Source: Streptomyces goshikiensis (GTDB lineage Bacteria; Actinomycetota; Actinomycetes; Streptomycetales; Streptomycetaceae). From it: DNA of 64,000 nt. The stretch spans positions 496,001 through 560,000 of the forward strand of contig NZ_BMVE01000003.1 in NCBI RefSeq assembly GCF_014650555.1, written 5' to 3'. The translations under genes were made by a program, and so were the position numbers. Within the stretch, counting starts at the first letter, position 1. Each line of letters opens with the position of its first letter. The notes beneath the pieces are model-generated. The model was not told where the DNA came from. It saw nothing but the letters and a program-made list of their open reading frames with translations, and did no database searches. Below are positions 52,481 to 61,135 of the stretch, in pieces.

Positions 52481-53797
52481 GTGAGTGCTCCAGCTTCGTC
52501 CCTCCTGTCCCGTGTGTCCCGTCTGCTTCCCGATCTCGCTCCGTGGCGTTCCAGCCGGGACTTCCGACTGCTCTTCTTCCAAGGCGTGGTGACCTTCTTC
52601 GCCTCCGCCATGGCGATGATCGCGCTGCCCCTGCAGATCAAGGAACTCACGGACTCGCCGCTCGCGGTGGGCGTGATGGGCGCGGTGGAACTCGTACCGC
52701 TGGTCGTCTTCGGCCTGTACGGCGGAGCCCTCGCCGACGCCCTGGACCGCAGACGCGTGATCCTGCTGACCGAGGCCGGGCTCGGCGTCCTCGCCGTGGT
52801 GCTGCTGGTCAACGCGCTGCTGCCGGACCCGCTGCTGTGGCCCCTGTACGTGGTCGCCGCCGGCGTCTCCGCGCTGGCCGGACTCCAGCGCCCCGCCCTG
52901 GACTCGATGATGGCGCGCATCGTGCCGCACGAGCAGCAGACCGCCGCGGCCGCGCTCAACTCGCTGCGCTACCAGATCGGCGCCATCTCGGGACCCGCCC
53001 TGGCCGGACTGGTGGTGGCGTACGCCGGATACGGGGCCGCCTACGGAGTCACCGCCGTCGGGTTCGTCGTCTCGGTCGGCCTGTGCACCCGGCTGTCCCC
53101 GGCGCCGCCGGCCGGCGGCGCCGAACGCCCCGCGCTGCGCGGCATCGCCGAGGGAGCCCGGTACGCGTGGAGCCGGCCGGTCCTGCTCGGCACGTACGCC
53201 GTTGACCTCGCCGCGATGTTCTTCGCCTTCCCCAACACCCTCTTCCCCTTCCTCGCGGACGAGCTCGACGCGGTGTGGGCACTGGGACTGATGTACTCGG
53301 CGGGCGCGATCGGCGGGCTGGCGATCGGCCTGACCAGCGGATGGACGTCGCGGGTGCGGCGGCACGGACTGCTCGTGATCTTCGGAGCCGGTGTCTGGGG
53401 CGTGGCCATCGCGGCCGCCGGCTGGTTCAGCCAGATCGGGGTGGTCCTGGTGTGCCTGGCCGTGGCCGGCGCCGGCGACATGCTCAGCGGCCTCGGGCGG
53501 GCGACGATCTGGAACCAGACCATCCCCGAGGAGCTACGGGGCCGGCTCGCGGGCATCGAGGTGCTCTCGTACAGCGTCGGCCCACAGCTCGGCCAGGTCC
53601 GCGCGGGCACGGTGGCGGGCTGGACCGGCACCCGCTCGGCGTTCTGGAGCGGCGGCCTGATGTGCGTGGCCGCGGTGGCGATGCTGACCGCGATGCTGCC
53701 GAAGCTGGTCACCTACGACGCCGACACGGACGAGGACGCGCTGCGCCGCCGGGAGGCGAAGCGGGCCGCTCAGGAGCTTGCCCCGGCCGAGCACTGA
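52481..53797 (+). CDS. MFS transporter, EntS/MFS_3-like
   Basis: A 438-aa exporter with about 12 segments starting at GTG. WRSSRDFRLLFFQGVVTFFASAMAMIALPLQIKELTDSP and GALADALDRRRVILLTE (motif A) are of the EntS type, similar to siderophore and macrolide efflux pumps. It is paralogous to the ArsR-linked pump at 19789. It lies 74 bp after the alkyl sulfatase and could export products of detergent breakdown or an unrelated drug. Confidence 0.88.
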   Translation: MSAPASSLLSRVSRLLPDLAPWRSSRDFRLLFFQGVVTFFASAMAMIALPLQIKELTDSPLAVGVMGAVELVPLVVFGLYGGALADALDRRRVILLTEAGLGVLAVVLLVNALLPDPLLWPLYVVAAGVSALAGLQRPALDSMMARIVPHEQQTAAAALNSLRYQIGAISGPALAGLVVAYAGYGAAYGVTAVGFVVSVGLCTRLSPAPPAGGAERPALRGIAEGARYAWSRPVLLGTYAVDLAAMFFAFPNTLFPFLADELDAVWALGLMYSAGAIGGLAIGLTSGWTSRVRRHGLLVIFGAGVWGVAIAAAGWFSQIGVVLVCLAVAGAGDMLSGLGRATIWNQTIPEELRGRLAGIEVLSYSVGPQLGQVRAGTVAGWTGTRSAFWSGGLMCVAAVAMLTAMLPKLVTYDADTDEDALRRREAKRAAQELAPAEH

Positions 53798-53845
53798 GCG
53801 GTGTCGGTGGCGGCCGATCCGCTCCCGGTGCGCCGACACCGGCGG

Positions 53846-54382
53846 TCAGTGGCCGGCGGCCGCCTTGACCAGCGCGACGGCGGTGCCGATGGCCGCGTCC
53901 AAGGCGCCCGCCAGCAATGCGGAGACCGTGCCGCCGCCCATCCGGATCCCGCCGAAGCAGCCCCAGGCGAACAGGGTCGCGACGTTCACCGCGGCCGCCG
54001 TCAGCAGCGCGGTGTCCAGCTCCATCACCCCGAGCGCGGCCGCGCCGATCAGCACCAGCGGCCCGGCGGCGGACACCAGCAGCGGGCTGCTGACGGCCAG
54101 CATGGCGCGCAGCTCGTGGCCCGTCGCCAGCCGGCCGTGGACGACGCGGTGGGCCTGCTGGTCCGCGACCAGTGCGGCCAGCCACAGTCCGACCGCGGCC
54201 GTCAGTACGGTCGCGGCCGCTCCCACCGCATCGGCGTGCTCGGCCGCGGCGAGGCCGATCACGACCGAGATCATGGTGATGGACGCGTAGAGGCGCTCCT
54301 TGAGGCGCGCGGCGGCGAACCGCGGATCGTCTTCGAGGGCCTCATCGGCGCCGTCGGCGCCGGGGGGCTCGTCGTGGGCCAT
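53846..54382 (-). CDS. Membrane protein of unknown function, four hydrophobic segments
   Basis: A 178-aa protein. An acidic N-terminus (about 1-30) is followed by about four hydrophobic segments (ITMISVVIGLAAAEH, AATVLTAAVGLWLAALV, LLVSAAGPLVLIGAAALGVMEL, ALLAGALDAAIGTAVALV). The ATG at 54382 is preferred to the GTG at 54391. No family was recognised. It converges on the MFS gene, and its start is 117 bp from the GH15 stop, both on the minus strand. Confidence 0.7.
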   Translation of the reverse strand: MAHDEPPGADGADEALEDDPRFAAARLKERLYASITMISVVIGLAAAEHADAVGAAATVLTAAVGLWLAALVADQQAHRVVHGRLATGHELRAMLAVSSPLLVSAAGPLVLIGAAALGVMELDTALLTAAAVNVATLFAWGCFGGIRMGGGTVSALLAGALDAAIGTAVALVKAAAGH

Positions 54383-54498
54383 GCGGCACACCGTAGGGCC
54401 GGCCGGCGGTAGGTACGCGCCGCCTGGTGCGGTCGTTGTCCGCCGTCACCCGGACGGCCGACGGGGCGGGGAACGACCGCACCGGTCACCGTCCCCCG

Positions 54499-56337
54499 TC
54501 ACTCCCAGCCGCCCTCGGCCGGGGCCCGGTCGAGTTCCTCGTCGAGGGCGAGCGCGGCGGTGATCAGCGCGAGGTGGGTGAACGCCTGAGGGAAATTGCC
54601 CAGTTGCTCGCCCGTCGGCCCGATCTCCTCGGCGAAGAGGCCGACGTGGTTCGCGTACGTGAGCATCTTGTCGAAGGCGTAGCGCGCCTGCTGGAGCCGG
54701 CCCGCTCGGGCCAGGGCGTGCACGTACAGGAAGCTGCACAGCGAGAACGTGCCCTCCGAGCCACGCAGTCCGTCGGGCGAGGCGGCCGGGTCGTAGCGGT
54801 AGACGAGGCTGTCGGAGACCAGCTCGCGGTCGATCGCGTCGAGGGTGGACAGCCAGCGGGGATCGCGCGGGCTGATGAAACCGACCACCGGCATCAGCAG
54901 CAGCGAGGCGTCCAGGACCGGATTGCCGTAGCGCTGGACGAAGGCCCGGCGCTCCCCGTCCCAGCCCCGCTCCATGATCTGCCGCATCACGGCGTCCCGG
55001 GTCGCGGTCCAGCGGGCCACGTCGGCGGGGCGCGCGAGCAGGGTGGCCTGGCGGACGCCCCGGTCCATGGCCACCCAGCACATCAGGCGGCTGTACGTGA
55101 AGTCCTGGCGGCCGCCGCGGGTCTCCCAGATGCCCTCGTCCGGCCGGTCCCAGTGGTCGCAGAGCCAGTCCAGGATCTCCGCGGAGCGCTGCCAGCCGTC
55201 GTACCCGACCGCCTCGGTGAGGGTGGCGGCCTGCGCCAGGGCGTAGACGACCTCGCCGTAGACGTCCAGCTGCAACTGGCCGGCGGCGCCGTTGCCGGCC
55301 CGTACGGGCGCCGATCCCCGCCAGCCCTCCAGATGGCCGAGGACCTCCTCCGCCAGGTGGGGGTCGCCGTCCACGCGGTACATGATCTGCAAGGGTTCGC
55401 CGCTGGGCGCCGGGCCGGCCATGACCCGCCGGCCCAGCCAGGCGCGGAAGGCGTCGGCCTCCTCGGTGAAGCCGATCTCGCGCATCGCGCGCACCGACAG
55501 CGAGGCGTCACGGATCCAGGTGTAGCGGTAGTCCCAGTTGCGCTCACCGCCCTCCTGCTCGGGCAGGCCCATGGTGGGCGCCGCGATCGGCGCGCCGCTG
55601 GGCGCGTAGGTGAGGAGCTTGAGGGTGATCGCGGAGCGGTTGACCATCTGCTGCCAGCGGCCCCGGTAGCGGCAGCGGCTCATCCAGCCGTGCCAGAACC
55701 GGTTGACCCGCAGATAGCTCTCCAGCACCTCGTCCACCGACGTCGCCGCGGGCGCCGGGCCGTCGGCGTCACAGACGGTGAGCACCACCGCGGCGCGTTC
55801 CCCGGCCTCCAGCACGATGGCGGCCCGCACGTCAGGGCCGTCGGCCTCCAGCGGAACGGGACCGAGGGCCTGGAGGTGGGCGTGCGTGCCGGGCCCGGCG
55901 AACCGCGCGGTGGCGCCGTCCACGACCAGGTCATGGGGCAGGCGGCCGTAGTCGAAGCGGGGCCGGCACTCCAGCGTGAACCGCACCCGCCCGCGCACCA
56001 CGCGCAGGATGCGCACGATCCGGTGCCGGTCGGTGGCGGTGCGCGGCTCCCGGACGGGCATGAAGTCGACCACCTCGCCGACGCCGTCGGAGGTCAGGAA
56101 CCGTGTCACCAGCACGGCGGTGTCGGCGAGGTACAGCTGGCGGGTGGTGACGTGCGGCGCGTCGGCCGTGAGGGCGAAGAAACCGCCGCGCTCGTGGTCC
56201 AGGAGGCCCGCGAAGATGCTGGGGGAGTCGAACCGGGGCGAGCAGAACCAGTCGAGCACGCCCTCGGAGGAGACGAGCGCGCAGGTCTGCAGGTCTCCGA
56301 TCAGGCCGTGATCGGCGATCGGCGGATAGCGGCGCAT
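54499..56337 (-). CDS. GH15 glucoamylase/trehalase-like enzyme
   Basis: A 612-aa cytoplasmic enzyme of glycoside hydrolase family 15. An N-terminal beta-sandwich (about 10-260, RRYPPIADHGLIGDLQTCALVSSEGVLDWFCSPRFDSPSIF) precedes an (alpha/alpha)6 barrel. NWDYRYTWIRDASL holds the first catalytic region, QLDVYGEVVYAL the central one, and EGTFSLCSFLYVHAL and GLFAEEIGPTGEQLGNFPQAFTHLALI the second catalytic Glu region. Such proteins hydrolyse trehalose or maltose-like sugars. GAGGAGGGC precedes the ATG at 56337. Confidence 0.92.
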   Translation of the reverse strand: MRRYPPIADHGLIGDLQTCALVSSEGVLDWFCSPRFDSPSIFAGLLDHERGGFFALTADAPHVTTRQLYLADTAVLVTRFLTSDGVGEVVDFMPVREPRTATDRHRIVRILRVVRGRVRFTLECRPRFDYGRLPHDLVVDGATARFAGPGTHAHLQALGPVPLEADGPDVRAAIVLEAGERAAVVLTVCDADGPAPAATSVDEVLESYLRVNRFWHGWMSRCRYRGRWQQMVNRSAITLKLLTYAPSGAPIAAPTMGLPEQEGGERNWDYRYTWIRDASLSVRAMREIGFTEEADAFRAWLGRRVMAGPAPSGEPLQIMYRVDGDPHLAEEVLGHLEGWRGSAPVRAGNGAAGQLQLDVYGEVVYALAQAATLTEAVGYDGWQRSAEILDWLCDHWDRPDEGIWETRGGRQDFTYSRLMCWVAMDRGVRQATLLARPADVARWTATRDAVMRQIMERGWDGERRAFVQRYGNPVLDASLLLMPVVGFISPRDPRWLSTLDAIDRELVSDSLVYRYDPAASPDGLRGSEGTFSLCSFLYVHALARAGRLQQARYAFDKMLTYANHVGLFAEEIGPTGEQLGNFPQAFTHLALITAALALDEELDRAPAEGGWE

Positions 56338-56702
56338 CGGCCCTCCTCGGCGGGCAGGACCCCCGGCCGGGCGGCGGGCACCGGGCGGGCGGCGGGGCAC
56401 GGGACGAGCCCGCGCACCCCCATCCCACCAGCGCCGACGCCGCGCGGCATCCGCTCCCCGGCGCGCGTAGCCCGTTCGGAGGGTCCCGGCCCGCGAATCG
56501 CACGTCCCGCGGCCACACTCGAACGTCCATGCCCCCCGACCTGGGGCGTCGCGGATGTCCGGCCGGAAAAGCCTCGAATGGTGCTGATGGGAACCGAACA
56601 CGGATGAACTGGCCGAATCACCCGTAGTCGGCGGATCCATCCACCGACCAGACTTTTCCCCAGCGCCCGCCCGCACCGTGCGGGCAGGCCGTAGGAGGGG
56701 CA
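56338..56702. other. 365-bp divergent gap between GH15 and I36 genes
   Basis: The GH15-proximal part is GC-rich without evident structure. The I36-proximal part contains a small hairpin (GCCCGCA 56669-56675 with TGCGGGC 56679-56685) just before the AGGAGGGG ribosome-binding site of the I36 gene. No gene is seen. Confidence 0.5.
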
Positions 56703-57092
56703 GTGAATCGTCGTACGAGGTTCGCACTGGCCATGACCACCGGATTCTTCGGTGCCGCACTCGCGCTCGCGCCCGCGGCGCAAGCCGGGGCGGCATCGGC
56801 CACCGGCTACGACAACTGTGCGTCGGGCTGGATCTGTTTCTACTCGGAGAAGGACGGCGGCGGGCAGAAGTGCCAGTGGTCGGGGAACTCCACCGACACC
56901 CGCTCCCAGTGCTCGTGGATGCGGGCGGGTACGAACACCCGCTCCGTCTACAACCACACGGGCAGCCGGTTCCACTACTACCACGGCATCAACTACACGA
57001 ACCGCATCGGCAGCACCACGGCGGGTAACCGTGGCAACCTCGCCGGGACCTACACGATCGGCTCCCTCTGCGCCGGATCCTGCCCGGGCTGA
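56703..57092 (+). CDS. Secreted I36-family (beta-gamma crystallin-like) protease inhibitor-type protein
   Basis: A 129-aa exported protein starting at GTG with TAGGAGGGG upstream. Signal peptide is 1-32 (two Arg, ending A-Q-A-G-A-A-S-A). The mature part has C-A-S-G-W-I-C-F-Y-S, then a W-S-G-N-S-T-D and CSW, and GTNTRSVYNHTGSRFHYYHG, the pattern of peptidase inhibitor I36 with two crystallin-like motifs. Cys are paired for disulfides. It could protect the colony from proteases or bind a cell surface. Confidence 0.85.
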   Translation: MNRRTRFALAMTTGFFGAALALAPAAQAGAASATGYDNCASGWICFYSEKDGGGQKCQWSGNSTDTRSQCSWMRAGTNTRSVYNHTGSRFHYYHGINYTNRIGSTTAGNRGNLAGTYTIGSLCAGSCPG

Positions 57093-57120
57093 CCGGCCGG
57101 CCTCCCCCCGTAAAGCAGTC

Positions 57121-57155
57121 GCCGCGTCCGCCGGGAAGCCCCCGGCGGACGCGGC
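57121..57155 (+). terminator. 15-bp hairpin terminator after the I36 gene
   Basis: GCCGCGTCCGCCGGG (57121-57135) and CCCGGCGGACGCGGC (57141-57155) pair perfectly around a five-base loop. Confidence 0.85.
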
Positions 57156-57309
57156 GGTGGTTCTGAGCCGGTCCGCGCCAGTGGGTCCGCATGTGTCCGG
57201 GCGATCAGCGCGGGCATACGCGGAACCTGGCGACGGTGACCGCGTGACGGCTGCCGCTCGCGTTCATCCAACAGAGCAGAGCAGAGGCATCGGCCGGGGT
57301 GAGGCGACA

Positions 57310-57777
57310 GTGAATACGAAGAGGGCAGCCGTCGGCGGGCCCATGTGTACGGAAACGCCGGTCACGTTCCAGCGGCGCAGGCTCGACCTGCGCGGCATCC
57401 GGGGCGCGGTCGGCAAGGGCAGGGACTTCACGCGGCATGCCCTGCGGGACTGGGGATGGGACCGGCGCGAGAGCGCCGAGGACGCCCTCCTCGTGGTGTC
57501 GGAGCTGCTGACCAACGCCGCCCTGCACGCGGGCGGGTGCCACGAGCTCGTCCTCACCGCCGGTGAGGACCTGCGCATCGAGGTGGTCGACGGCGACACG
57601 GAGCCGCCCCGCCCGCAGGCCGTGCGCCGGGTCGGCGTACCGGGCGGCCGCGGCCTGTACATCGTGCAGCGGCTCGCCGACGGCTGGGGCTCCCGTGCCC
57701 ATGGCACCGGCAAGGTGGTCTGGGCGGAGTTCGACGCCTCCCGGCTGACCGGCGCTCCCGAGGGCTGCGGCCGCTGA
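57310..57777 (+). CDS. RsbW-like ATP-binding anti-sigma/regulatory protein
   Basis: A 155-aa GHKL ATPase. SELLTNAALHAGG carries the N-box Asn, VVDGDTEPP the D-x-G region, and GGRGLYIVQRLADGWG the G box. It is built like Streptomyces RsbW/SpoIIAB-type proteins that inactivate sigma factors or their antagonists by phosphorylation. GTG at 57310 is supported by GAGG; an ATG at 57343 is an alternative. The gene at 61136 is its close paralogue. Confidence 0.88.
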   Translation: MNTKRAAVGGPMCTETPVTFQRRRLDLRGIRGAVGKGRDFTRHALRDWGWDRRESAEDALLVVSELLTNAALHAGGCHELVLTAGEDLRIEVVDGDTEPPRPQAVRRVGVPGGRGLYIVQRLADGWGSRAHGTGKVVWAEFDASRLTGAPEGCGR

Positions 57778-57828
57778 GCGCCGCGGGGCGCGCGCTTCGG
57801 GGTTCCCCCAGGGGGTAGACGCGCCCGC

Positions 57829-58707
57829 ATGACACAGAGGCACGCGCGGTGGCGCGACGAGAAGTCCGCGGAAGAGGTCGTACCGGTCCCCGGGAGGCGA
57901 CACGGCCCCGTGTCCCCGGTCGGGCGGGCCCTGGCGATGGTGGCGGCGTTCGCCGGGACGGTGCTGTTCAGCCTGGTGCTGGCCCGGCTGACACTGGAGC
58001 CGTCGGCGGCCTCCGTGGACCTCGTCCACAGCAATGTGCAGCCCGGCCATTCGATCGACGCCTACCTGCACGGGACCTCGACGACCGAGGCCGTGCGCCA
58101 GCTGGGCGGGAACCTGCTGCTCGGCCTGCCGTTCGGCGTGCTCCTGCCCGTGCTGCTGCCCCCGGCCAGGGGGCTGGTGCGGGTCGCCGTCGTGACGCTC
58201 TGCCTGATGACGCTGGTGGAGCTGATCCAGGGCGCCCTGGTTACCGGGCGGGTCTTCGACATCGACGACGTCATCCTCAATACCACCGGGGCGCTCCTTG
58301 GGTACCTGCTGATCGGCCGGCGGCTCGGGCGCGCCGTACATCCCCGCCGTCACCACTGGTGGCACCGCTGGACCCGGCGCGAGGTGGCGGTCCGGCCGGC
58401 GGCCGGGACCGTACCGCCGCCGAGGCCGCAGCCGAAGACGGCCCCGCAGCGGGGCCAGGAGCCGGGCTCGGAGACGAAGCCCCAGCCGAAGACGGCCCCG
58501 GAGCCGCAGAGGAAGCCGGAGCCGGGCTCGGAGACGAAGCACAAGCCGGAGCCGAGCCCCGAGCCGAAGCCGAAGTGGAAGTGGCGGCCGGGCTCGGAGC
58601 CGGCGCCGGAGCGGGCGCCGAAGCCGGGTCCGGGCCCGGACGAGGGCCCGAGCCCGGCGCGGGCGCCGTGGGCCGGCATCCGGCTCGGGCGCCGCGACCC
58701 CCGCTGA
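57829..58707 (+). CDS. VanZ-family membrane protein with long Pro/Glu/Lys tail
   Basis: A 292-aa protein. Residues about 30-165 make four hydrophobic segments with a VanZ signature: ASVDLVHSNVQPGHSIDAYL, LGGNLLLGLPFGVLLP, LVELIQGALVTGRVFDIDDVILNTTGALLGYLL. The last 110 residues are a hydrophilic Pro/Glu/Lys-rich tail with repeated E-P-G-S-E-T-K units. VanZ relatives can change glycopeptide sensitivity, but no Van cluster is here. It lies between an RsbW-like gene and a DUF1206 gene in the stress region. Confidence 0.85.
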   Translation: MTQRHARWRDEKSAEEVVPVPGRRHGPVSPVGRALAMVAAFAGTVLFSLVLARLTLEPSAASVDLVHSNVQPGHSIDAYLHGTSTTEAVRQLGGNLLLGLPFGVLLPVLLPPARGLVRVAVVTLCLMTLVELIQGALVTGRVFDIDDVILNTTGALLGYLLIGRRLGRAVHPRRHHWWHRWTRREVAVRPAAGTVPPPRPQPKTAPQRGQEPGSETKPQPKTAPEPQRKPEPGSETKHKPEPSPEPKPKWKWRPGSEPAPERAPKPGPGPDEGPSPARAPWAGIRLGRRDPR

Positions 58708-58738
58708 CGGTCCCGGCGGAGCGCCGGTGGCGCGCAGG

Positions 58739-59575
58739 TCAGACCTCGCGCCACCGGGCCGCCACCCAGGAGAACACCCCGAACAGCACCAGCCCGGCGG
58801 CGACCGCGACCAGCAGCCACGGGCCCGCCGCCGTGAGGGTGAACGACCGCAGGGTGTCGTCCATCCCCTTCGCCTGCGCCGGGTCGTAACGCACCGCCGC
58901 GAAGACGAGGAAGCCGCCGGCCGTGGCGAACACGGCGCCACGGGCCAGGCCGCCCGTCACACCGAGGAAGTCCACGGCCCGGCGCCAGCGGGCAGAGAGC
59001 CCGCCCAACGCGAGGTGCTTGCGGAACTTGCACCGCGCCGCCTGGACCGCGATGACCACACCCGCGACGGCGATCCCGACCCCCGCCGCCCCCACCAGCC
59101 ACTGGCCGGCGGGCAGCTCCAGCGCCTTCGCCGTCGCATCGCGGGACTCCTCGTCGCCGGAGCGCCCGCCACCGCCCGCCGCGAAGGTGAACACGGAGAA
59201 CGCGGCGACGGCGTAGAAGGCGGCGCGTCCTGCCGAGGCCAGCCGCTTCAGCGGCTTGTCCCCGTCCGGACCGGCCGCGCCGAAAGCCGCCTCCGACAGG
59301 CGCCACAGCGCCATGCCGACCAGCCCGATGGCCACGGCCCAGATGAGGACACCGCCGAAGGGCTTCCCCGCGAGTTCCTGGAGGGCGCCCTGCCGGTCGG
59401 CCTCCTTGCCGCCCCCGTCGCCGAAGGCGACCCGTACGGCCAGCATTCCTATCAGTACGTACAGCACTCCGCGCGCCACCAGACCGCAGCGCGCGGTGAC
59501 CTCCCTGACCGTGCCGCCCCGGGACGCGGACCGGGATGCGGACCGGGCCGCTGTGCGAGCTCCGCCGACTCTCAT
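58739..59575 (-). CDS. DUF1206 membrane protein
   Basis: A 278-aa membrane protein of three repeated two-segment units, the DUF1206 plan: ARCGLVARGVLYVLIGMLAVRVAF, then SAGRAAFYAVAAFSVFTFA, then VTGGLARGAVFATAGGFLVFAAV, with arginine-glycine links. The ATG at 59575 precedes the first unit; the longer frame upstream is low-complexity. The function is unknown. The gene is often found with general stress genes in actinobacteria, as here. Confidence 0.88.
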   Translation of the reverse strand: MRVGGARTAARSASRSASRGGTVREVTARCGLVARGVLYVLIGMLAVRVAFGDGGGKEADRQGALQELAGKPFGGVLIWAVAIGLVGMALWRLSEAAFGAAGPDGDKPLKRLASAGRAAFYAVAAFSVFTFAAGGGGRSGDEESRDATAKALELPAGQWLVGAAGVGIAVAGVVIAVQAARCKFRKHLALGGLSARWRRAVDFLGVTGGLARGAVFATAGGFLVFAAVRYDPAQAKGMDDTLRSFTLTAAGPWLLVAVAAGLVLFGVFSWVAARWREV

Positions 59576-59580
59576 CGCGT

Positions 59581-59697
59581 TCAGCCCTCGTCCCGCCGGG
59601 CGCCCGTGAAGGCGGGGAACGGTCCGAACCGGGTCCACTGGTTGTACGCCGTGCATATGGGGACGTTGACCTCGACGTGCTCTTCGACGTGCGACAT
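59581..59697 (-). pseudogene. Truncated SRPBCC/polyketide cyclase-like N-terminus (38 codons)
   Basis: From the ATG at 59697 (with GGAAGGGG 7 nt upstream) the frame reads MSHVEEHVEVNVPICTAYNQ and W-T-R-F-G-P-F-P-A-F, then stops at 59581 after 38 residues. This is the first strand and helix of SRPBCC cyclase-like proteins, which usually have about 145 or more residues and continue F-M-x-G-V-E-E-V. The remaining domain is missing. It is therefore a remnant that may still be translated, placed 5 bp before the DUF1206 start. Confidence 0.75.
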
Positions 59698-59886
59698 GCG
59701 CACCCCTTCCGTGTCGTCGGCGGGGCCGCGCACCGGGGCGCGGCCCCGCCGGCAGGGACCTTGCAGGCGCGGCTACCCGCCCCCGACGGCCCCATGCCAA
59801 TTCCCGCGCATGGAAGAACGGCCGCCGGGCAGGCGGATTTCCGAAGGCATCGTCCGAAGAAATCAACCGGCGAGGAGAAACCTGCC

Positions 59887-60261
59887 ATGACCGAGAACGC
59901 GTGGGGCTACCGCGAGACGTCCGGCCGCCTGGAGGGCGTGGACCTGACCGGCTACAAGGTCGAGGCCGAGGACGGCAGCATCGGCAAGGTCGACAAGCAT
60001 TCGGACGAGGCGGGGTCCGCGTACATCGTCGTCGACACCGGCCCGTGGATCTTCGGCAAGGAGGTCCTGCTCCCGGCCGGTACGGTCTCGCGCATCGATG
60101 CTGCGGAGGAGAAGATCTACGTCGAGTTGTCCAAGGAGCAGATCAAGTCCGCTCCGGAGTTCGTCCGCGAGGACCACCTCGACGACACCGGCTACCGGGA
60201 GCAGCTGGGGTCGTACTACGGTCTCGGCCCCTTCGGCGGTCCGTTCGTCGGTCACATGTGA
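59887..60261 (+). CDS. PRC-barrel domain protein
   Basis: A 124-aa cytoplasmic protein with a PRC-barrel domain (about 18-85: LTGYKVEAEDGSIGKVDKHSDEAGSAYIVVDTGPWIFGKEVLLPAGTVSRIDA), followed by an acidic end (DDTGYREQLGSYYGLGPFGGPFVG). The ATG at 59887 follows GAGGAGAA. PRC-barrel genes of this kind are part of the general stress response in Streptomyces and fit this neighbourhood. It converges on the DUF4230 gene, with a strong terminator between. Confidence 0.9.
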   Translation: MTENAWGYRETSGRLEGVDLTGYKVEAEDGSIGKVDKHSDEAGSAYIVVDTGPWIFGKEVLLPAGTVSRIDAAEEKIYVELSKEQIKSAPEFVREDHLDDTGYREQLGSYYGLGPFGGPFVGHM

Positions 60262-60283
60262 CCCTGTCCGCTTGAGGCTGCCG

Positions 60284-60347
60284 GAGGCCGGCGGCCGCGC
60301 ACACGGTTCCCGAAGGTCACGGGCACCTGTGCGCGGCCGCCGGCCTC
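60284..60347. terminator. 20-bp bidirectional terminator hairpin
   Basis: GAGGCCGGCGGCCGCGCACA (60284-60303) and its perfect complement (60328-60347) form a 20-bp stem with a 24-nt loop between convergent genes. Confidence 0.9.
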
Positions 60348-60352
60348 GGCCG

Positions 60353-61015
60353 TCACCCGTAGCTGACCGTCACCTCCCGGAAGCCCAGGGAGCGCAGCAG
60401 GTTCTCCAGCATCGCCGTGGTGTTCTTCTCGGTGCGCTGGACGAGGCCGCTCTCGCGAGCGGCCTCCTCTATGTGCTGTGCGGCCAGCTTCTGTACGGCC
60501 TGCTCGCCGGACGGATTGTCCGAGAACAGGTCTCCGAGCCGGTCCAGCAGCCCGCGCTGCTTCGACACCGCGTACGAGCGCTCGGGGTCGAGGGCCGCGG
60601 CGCCGAGCACCGCGTGCGGCAGCCGGATCGAGGCCTTCGTGCGGTCGGAGTCGACCGTGACGCTCTGCTCGCCCAGTCCGCCCAGCTCGACGTAGCCGCC
60701 GACGGTGCCGGCGCCGACATAGAGGGTGCGGGTGCCACGGATCGCGTCCGGCAGGAACGCCGCGTCCTTCTCCAGGTCCACGACGACCTGGAAGTTGCCC
60801 ACGGCGCCCTCGTAGCGGTCCATGTCCTGGATCGACTTGAGCAGCGCGGGACCGGACCGGTCCCGGGTTTCCTCACCCCACAGGCCGCCGAATCCCGGAA
60901 GCAGGCTGAACCGCTCCACGAGCACGACCAGCACCACGAGCACCGCGAGGGCGATGGCGATCCGCCCCCACCACGGGCGGCGCGCGCCGCCCGGCCGTTC
61001 CGAAGAGGTCTCCAT
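60353..61015 (-). CDS. DUF4230 membrane-anchored protein
   Basis: A 220-aa protein. One N-terminal membrane segment (about 18-38, IAIALAVLVVLVVLV) anchors a domain with DMDRYEGAVGNFQVVVDLEKDAAFLP and TRTLYVGAGTVGGYVELGGL, then QSVTVDSDRTKASIRLPHAVLG, the DUF4230 order. The C-terminal helix is NTTAMLENLLRSLGFREVTVSY. The function is unknown; it probably stands on the outer face. It is the last gene before the sigma-factor region. Confidence 0.87.
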   Translation of the reverse strand: METSSERPGGARRPWWGRIAIALAVLVVLVVLVERFSLLPGFGGLWGEETRDRSGPALLKSIQDMDRYEGAVGNFQVVVDLEKDAAFLPDAIRGTRTLYVGAGTVGGYVELGGLGEQSVTVDSDRTKASIRLPHAVLGAAALDPERSYAVSKQRGLLDRLGDLFSDNPSGEQAVQKLAAQHIEEAARESGLVQRTEKNTTAMLENLLRSLGFREVTVSYG

Positions 61016-61135
61016 GGTGCGCGGATACCCCGTGGTCCGGCCTCCACCCCCACGTCAGCGCGAACTCCCTTGTCCCACAAGGGGTTCGCGCGACTCAGAG
61101 AGGCAGAGGGTCAGGGGGTCAGGGGGCTGAGGGTG

